From NCBI GenBank assembly GCA_963693085.1, contig OY856410.1, positions 561,089,906 through 561,153,905 of the forward strand: 64,000 nucleotides of DNA. The letters run 5' to 3'. The stretch comes from Alisma plantago-aquatica (lineage: Eukaryota > Streptophyta > Magnoliopsida > Alismatales > Alismataceae). Below are positions 57,301-64,000 of the stretch, one piece after another. Each line of letters opens with the position of its first letter. Within the stretch, counting starts at the first letter, position 1. The notes under the pieces are model-generated. The model saw only the letters and a list, made by a program, of their open reading frames with translations. It did no database searches and was not told the origin of the DNA. A program made the translations under genes and the position numbers.

Positions 57301-58801
57301 TGTTGGATTTTAAAACGATAGATTATAGCAGGTAATTGTAATTTTATTAATAAGTTTACAGGTGAAGCTTAAAATTAGATAAAAACAAGAGAACAAACAT
57401 AGCAAGAGACACAAATAAATTGAGTCACAAAATTCAAATTATTTCGTTTTCTTTATTGTTACCAAAATAAATCAAAGCTTGTCCTTCCAATTGGCCCTGA
57501 GCCGTCTCACGAGTACGCAGATGACAAATTAACAACAATACCGTAGTTGCATAGCTCAATAGTTATTAGGTACCACTACCCAACATATCGTGTCAAGGAA
57601 AGGAGAGAAGGAGAAGAAATCTCAGGTTCAGGAGACAAACGCCACAAGAGAAGCGCACAAGGAGCAGCTACGTAAGGTGGCAGGCGGCAGGATAGCAAAA
57701 TATGAACGACAGACAATTGTCTTAGATCGGTGTGATCTGAGACTTGATATACATGTTCTATGTTGTGTGTCTAATCCTAAGCACATGTGTCTTATTTATA
57801 TCACTTTTATGTTCAATTCCATTCTTAGTTTGACGCAATCACACAACCACTCTTGTACATATAAAAAACTTGACCCAACTATAATGACTATTTCTCATCC
57901 GAGAATCCCCCAGACACTTCCCTAAGGAACCCTAGCCACTTGCAACCCATTCCTATAAATAGAATTGGCCTTAGGATGCCGAACACACAACTTTCACACT
58001 TGAAACACAATATACACTTGAGGAATCCTTCTAGAGAGCAAAACAACTATATTATACTTTCCATCTTCTTCCCATGAGCTCTAAGTTTGTGTCCCATAGT
58101 TACAAGCTCCTAGCTACCACCTAGAAAAGTCCATACCAAGTTGTTAGGAGGCCTAAATGCTTGATATAGGATCAAATCATTATACTGGATTGGTTTACTA
58201 TTCCTTCCTCCAATCTACTTTTCCAACTTGATATAATTCTGCTTTTTGACTACTCCAAGTGTGGGAGGCTATCTGATGGAGCTTGCTTGGAGGTACTTTA
58301 AGGTGTAAAGTTATTCCAAGGTGATTGAGCTACTTCAAGGAGGTGAAGGATGCATCAAGGTGGTGGAGGTGGATCATCATCCTCTCCTTGGGTTCTCTTC
58401 CACGTCCCAATAAAGAAGAGGTGTAGGTGAAGTGATTGTATTTTATTATAATTTCTTGAGAGGTAATAAAATCGATCACTTGCAAATCCCAATTGGAGAC
58501 CATTGGGTAGTGTACTAAAATCCTTTGATTCGAAGGATGGAACCACACTAAATTATGAGTCTCCTCCTTGTATACATCTCTCTCTCTTAAAATTTAAGTT
58601 TTCAATTAATTTGAAAATTACCAAAATCTCTATTGATCCACCTCTAGATTTTTCACTTCGGAGAGAGACAGTTTATAAGTCTAACATCTCGTACTCTTGA
58701 TTGCCTTTTGTCTTGTAGATCCCTTGGGTTTATTTGTGTACTTATTTTTCATATATATATTCTTACAAGTTGTAAGATTGAATATAGTGTTTACATCAAC
58801 A
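57301..58801 (+). repeat. Candidate solo LTR (Copia-like), low certainty
   Basis: Ends TGTTGG and CATCAACA give a TGTTG/CAACA terminal pair, and a TATA box CCTATAAATAG lies at 57951-57962. However, the flanking five bases (TAATG and GGTAC) do not match, and no primer site follows. Non-coding. Confidence 0.3.
57335..57860. repeat. Diverged ~525-base direct repeat, left copy
   Basis: Aligns in order with 59485-60035: TAATTGTAATTTTATTAATA, ACACAAATAAATTGAGT, TAGGTACCACTACCCAACA, GAGAAGCGCACAAGGAG, TTGACGCAATCACACAACCA. A TATA-like CTTATTTATA lies near 57790. Confidence 0.7.
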
Positions 58802-59484
58802 GGTACCTTGACCAATTTATATTTCAAGTGTTCCTCCTTTATGTTGTCTCTGGCATAAGTTAACCTAAGGTGATGCCCCCCTTCCTATGCACGTTATTCA
58901 CACCAAAATCCTCCTGAGACATAGGCTTTTCAATGATAGACATAATAATGACTTTATCAAGTAATTTCATTTCTCTTCAAAGAGATTATGATACAAGATT
59001 TGATAATTACATACCTAACTAGAAACTGAATGACCATCTATCATCCAAAATTTAAGAATATTAGAGAAAGAATATTTTCCAACACTCTAATTTTTTGTTT
59101 TTCTTTCTTATTTAAAACATCCCACATAACCCTTCTAGTTGTAAGAGGAGGTTTACAGTAAATATCATAGAACTCATTCTTTGTTGTTAATAGGATACAT
59201 CGTCTACACAACTAATCAACCATCTTAAAATTTTCTTAATGTTCTCAGGATCTTTTTTATTGGACCTAGGTTCATCAGTAACAATGTAGTCATGAATCCC
59301 TATCATCATAAGATAAATATATATCTGGATATATAAGCATGCAAAGTTGGTGCCATCAATGTTTTTGGGCATACTAGAAAGGTAAATCTTAAGACAGTAA
59401 AGATCAAGGCCAGCCATGCTAAAAATGATATATATTGATTTCTTTAAGAGTAGTGTATTTTAGAATGTCATTATAAAAAAAGTA
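58802..59484. other. Unassigned AT-rich DNA between the two direct repeats
   Basis: One 76-codon minus-strand frame (59187-59417) has no recognisable feature. Could be the decayed interior of an LTR element if the flanking repeats are LTRs. Confidence 0.3.
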
Positions 59485-60035
59485 GGAAATTGGAATTTTA
59501 TTAACATGCTTACGTGTCAAGTTAAAAGAAGATAAGAAACAGAACAAACACAGTAGAAGAAACAAATAAACTTAGTTAGAAAACTCAAATTAGATCATTC
59601 TCTTGAAGAAGACAAGCATTACTTAAACCAATTAGTACTCGCGTATCCTCTGAGTAGGCATTATTATTGATCCTATAACAAACCTATAGAAGAAAATCAT
59701 CTTGATTGTACGTAGACAATGAATAACACTGGTACAACTCAGCGATTGTTAGGTGCCACCACCCAACAAATTGCATCAATGGAAAAAGGGACAAAGAAGA
59801 GATCTTTCTTCCAGCAAAAGAACTCTACGAGAGAAGTGCACAGGGAGAGGCTACGTAAGTAGCAGGCAAACAAAACACAAATGAGAGACAATTGTGATAG
59901 ATTTGTGTGATATGATTATTTGAGGTCTATGATCTACATTTGTTGTTTAACCTAAGCTCATGGACCTTATTTATAGCACTTCCATGCTCAATCATACTCC
60001 TGATTTGACGTAATCACACAATCACTCCTTTATAC
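59485..60035. repeat. Diverged ~525-base direct repeat, right copy
   Basis: Partner of 57335-57860; includes TAGGTGCCACCACCCAACAA, GAGAAGTGCACAGGGAG and TTGACGTAATCACACAATCA. Confidence 0.7.
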
Positions 60036-63000
60036 GTCAAAGGAATATGAGGAGTTCCTTTCCAATTCAGAATATATGCAAAGAGTCCCTTTTCGATTTA
60101 GAAGGAATATGGAGAGTTCCTTTCGAATTTGGAAAGCATTCATTAATAAATTAATTAACTAATTAATTAATTATTAAGTAATTAGTTAAGCAATTTCCTT
60201 GATGTGCAAAAAGGAGAAAGAATATAAAATACAATTTTCTAATGACATTCGTAGTTTTTACAAAAAACAAAAAATATTTTTTCCTCCATGCTCCTTATGT
60301 ACTAGTTGCACCTACATTGGCCTTAACCCGTGCTAACTACTATTATCCAAAGATAAATAGAGAAAATAATGGTCCATTGAAAGGTTATCTTAAATCCAGG
60401 AAATGTTAAAGAAAAAAACAGTATTCATGGACAATCACATGGTGCGGATGTGGTTTCTACCTTTTGTAAACTGTTAGGTGAGGCACATTTATGGCAGAAA
60501 AAATATTGTGATCCAAAATTACACCACATTACATTAGTTCCATTCAAGTGTGTATATGCATTTGAAGTACATTGTTAGCTTGTACAATTTGATTTCTTTA
60601 ATAATGTTAGTGTTGGTTAATTATTTAGTACTCTATGAAGTATCAATTCCACATATATTTCATTGTGGAAAAGGTATAGCGAGTTGTGCATGGTGTTCAA
60701 ACATAGTTTTTCTACAATGTAACGTAGTCTATCTCATTGTGATTTTTTTGTGGTGCAAATATGACTTTTAGGTTTTAGAACTTTAGTGAATATAATATGG
60801 TTATGATGTACATTTTTTCCAACATGAATTGGCTATAATTTTGACTGCACTATAACCACGCTATTGCCATCCCTACTTACATTTGTCCTAAGTTCTTCTC
60901 CACCTCACTTGCCACACCCCATTGATCACCACTCACACTTTCCCATCACTTAACATTTATAATCACCCAACTTCTTATCCATTGTGATGAGACTCATGCA
61001 CAACATCCAAGTTGATGTCATGATTAAGTTGGGTTAAATTGTAAACGATGGGTTACTACATATGAAACCTTAACATCCATCACATTTCTGCATTATGCAC
61101 ATTAGTCCAACAGATAGCCATGTTTGGGCAATAGTGTTGTTGAAAACAAATAATATTGTTGTTTCCCTATAGCTGTGTGGATTACCATATTTATCTTTAT
61201 GATTAGAGGTTGAATGCTTTTTGGTAATAACTTTCCCCAACATAACCAATTTTAAGGAATTTTTAAAATAAAATTCTTATTCATTAATATACTACTATTC
61301 TCTTTCGTTTGCTTTTAAAATACTTATTTTACATGAGAGATGTAGGGTATTCTTTTACTGGATGTATTTTCTTGAATGTTTCACTATTATGAAAAAAATG
61401 GCTTCTCTCGATGTCATCGTAAAATAGATTTTTTGATATGTTGCATTGTATCTAAGAAGAAGTTGCTTCTTACATGACTATAAAAAGCATCACGATAAGT
61501 GTTTTAATTTATGTGTTGAAGATTCATAACATAGCCTACAACATAGGTTTCATGGATCGCATGTCTCAAGACAGTATTGGGACTCAAATTTGACCATAAA
61601 ATAAAAGAATAAGAAGAATATGCAGAGTTTTGGTCCAGTGGCAGATTTTTGAAAAAAAAAAATATTTTAGGAAAGATAATACTGATGAATGTCCTTCATA
61701 TCGTTCATGGTATGTCTGCTAGTTTATGAAAAAGTGAGCAAGTACGAGAACATGTTAGAAGCTCCATTTCAAGAGATAACCCATATTAGTATAGTGAATG
61801 ATAGGTAAACCACTAATGTTTATAAGAAAGTCCATGACATGATGTAGTGAGAAATAATGAACATGAGATGACATTGCAAGGGTGGATAATCTTCTCGATA
61901 GAAGGATCCACTTGTTAACTACTTTGGATTGTGAGTGTCACACATAAAAGAAAGGCCCTCAATTTGTCTCCAGTTCACCACCCACACAAAATGACATCTC
62001 TTCATACATGTGAATCCTAATCCCTATTCTCCTTTACAATCAACCCTTCCCTACCACCATGATAGGGCATTCCTTTGAAGCTTTGAGAATATCACTATGG
62101 CCATGGACTCATCCTTGGGAAACATCCACCTTTCCTTCTTCACCCAAGGCAATAACATCAATGTTACCTAGGTTTTACAAAGGCATCACAATGTAGAAAG
62201 TGATATGGGTCACTACATTCCTAAGCTACTAATTGTCAACACAATAGTGGAGAATATAAATCTACCATAAAACTTTAACTTCATGTTGTACATACTTATC
62301 TGTTGAAGCTTGGAACAGGGATAGAAAGGAAGATATCACTTTAATTTCAATTAAGCATGTAACATATTGATACCAACGTATAGTTATCTGATGAACATAG
62401 TTCATACTACTTTTTATGCCCAGATTTAATGATCTAAGGTGTATGAATTGGCTATATTTGAGATTGCTATTGTATAATTAGAGTAATTATTCATTTTTTT
62501 TTCTATCATTCAGAATAACTAGAGGTATTTTAACATCACAATAATAATAACTAGCCTATTCATTGTCAACACAATAGTGGGGAACCTGATCCTACAATAA
62601 AACTCCAACTTGATGTTGCAAATAGTTATTTAGGGATGAAGATAGGATGATTATAAGAATACAACTAAAAAGGTAGACCGTGGTTGTACTACTAGTAGAG
62701 AAAAATAAAGCCACCGTCATCTAGTATATAATTGTGCATGACATGCCTAATACACCACAACTAGTGCATATCAAACATGTCGAGTTGTGGAACATTTTTC
62801 AGTTCAATTACTCATGTAACATACTAAGCCAAGCCAACCATGGTTGAAGTGAGAATATGTGTTAATAGCTATGTTTTAAACCCAAAAATATCCTAATGCA
62901 CTAAAACTCATTAATACACCCTTTTGAACTTGAGATGGACCTATAATGAGTACTTAAGCCAGACTTAACACTAATACATATATTTAAGCCTCATATTAAT

Positions 63001-64000
63001 AATATGAGATAACTTTAGTGAACAAAAATGATCTACATGGAAGAATAGTATATAACATATGGTATGTAAGAAACAAAATATTTTAGATTAATGTGTGCCA
63101 ACATATGTAACCTTAGTTCTTACTTAATAAATGTATACACACTCACATGTGGCCCAAAGGTCATTAAAAGATAATTAATACATATGAGGATGCAAATGAT
63201 TATATACTCCTAGTACATGTTTTTTTTAAATCTATATATTATTAAATAAGTATTGAAACCAAGTTGGATTGTTTATTTTTCCATTATTTAATTGAAGTTA
63301 AAATAAAGAGATTGATGGTTAATTTAAAAGGAAAACACTACTTCCTCTGCATATGGAATTTTAGGGAAACTCTCATCATAGTGACAAAAAATTAAAATGG
63401 GTTTCCTTCCAAATATAAATTATATACATAGTATATTAATAAAAACTACAAATGCATAAAATATTTAAAGATAATTAATAATTAAACAAATGACCTTAGA
63501 GTGTAACTAAGAAATTATTTTCTTTCCATCATACTTTAAAAACACTATATAGGTAACATAATCACCCTATCCTTGGGTAGAGGGAACAAATTCATCAATT
63601 TAAGTCTCAATACATTGAATAAAAATTAGCATCATCAATCACATCAAAAAATATGAATATAAAGTGGTAAATGAAAACCATCTTGTTTATATGATTTCAT
63701 TAAATGAACTCCCATCTTTTTTACTTGATTATTAAAAAATTATATGGTCATATAAACAAGATCATTATGCCTTATGTTTAGCTCCATGAAATATGTATAC
63801 TTAAATAAAGACACCATTAAAAGTCTATCATCAAATTTAGTCATAAATTAATACTATTTTCATTATAGGAATATATAAAATTGAATTATTTATATAGATG
63901 AAATGTTAATTAAAAAGGAATCTAGTCACATGTAATAATATACCTACTATAATTATTGTATAGTCAAATTTGGAGTCATTTTCACTTTATTTGACCCATA
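60036..64000. other. AT-rich DNA without a supported gene
   Basis: No coding region, RNA gene or complete transposon recognised. A ~90-base block GTCAACACAATAGTGGAGAA... at about 62236 is repeated at about 62567, 330 bases later. The frame at 60550-60771 looks incidental. Confidence 0.4.

Noticed and set aside
57301..58801. Confident call of a solo LTR
   Set aside because: Good terminal TGTTG/CAACA and TATA box, but the flanking five bases do not match; kept only as a low-confidence feature.

Overview
This is nuclear DNA from a flowering plant with a repeat-rich genome. The evidence is two Athila-type Ty3/Gypsy retrotransposons, a CACTA (En/Spm) DNA transposon, a plant L1-type LINE, long solo LTRs, MITEs and plant-style intron borders. 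I found no host gene, tRNA, rRNA or CRISPR array that I can support. The species cannot be read from the sequence.

Positions 1-44497 form one nested stack of transposons. From oldest to youngest: a LINE (44498-49216) was invaded by an old Tat/Athila-type non-autonomous LTR element (35296-37362 plus 43696-44497). That element received a long chromovirus-like LTR (21356-21794 plus 33715-35295, minus strand) and, separately, a complete young relative of itself (37363-43690, target duplication GTAGT). The chromovirus-like LTR was split by a second, ~5 kb copy (21795-33714, target duplication CTTGG) and by Athila-2 (10024-21355, minus strand). A complete CACTA transposon (22013-28930, target duplication TAC) sits inside the ~5 kb LTR. 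Athila-1 (1-10023, minus strand) sits inside the 3' ORF of Athila-2. The LINE also carries a ~1.1 kb solo LTR (45017-46105).

The two Athila elements share one plan: LTR, tRNA-Asp-type primer site, gag, protease, RT, RNase H, integrase, a ~50 bp conserved motif just after the integrase stop, an array of short palindromes with a TATA box, then a large extra ORF in the envelope position. The palindrome-array-plus-TATA unit also occurs in the LTR of each element (clear in Athila-2, weaker TATA in Athila-1). This suggests that a promoter module was copied in front of the extra ORF. The coding regions are nearly complete but broken by a few stops and frameshifts.

The CACTA element carries a 13-exon gene on the minus strand whose intron borders and phases all agree. 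It predicts about 785 residues: a Transposase_24 (TNPA-like) N-terminal half and a Ulp1/SENP-like cysteine protease half with catalytic spacing like yeast Ulp1. One in-frame stop is the only lesion seen. No TNP2-type transposase is present.

From 49217 to 64000 the window is AT-rich non-coding DNA: one Harbinger/Tourist-like MITE, at least four copies of a palindrome-ended MITE and one unrelated MITE, all embedded in (TA)n/(CT)n microsatellites, plus diverged direct duplications and an AT-rich right end with nothing recognisable.
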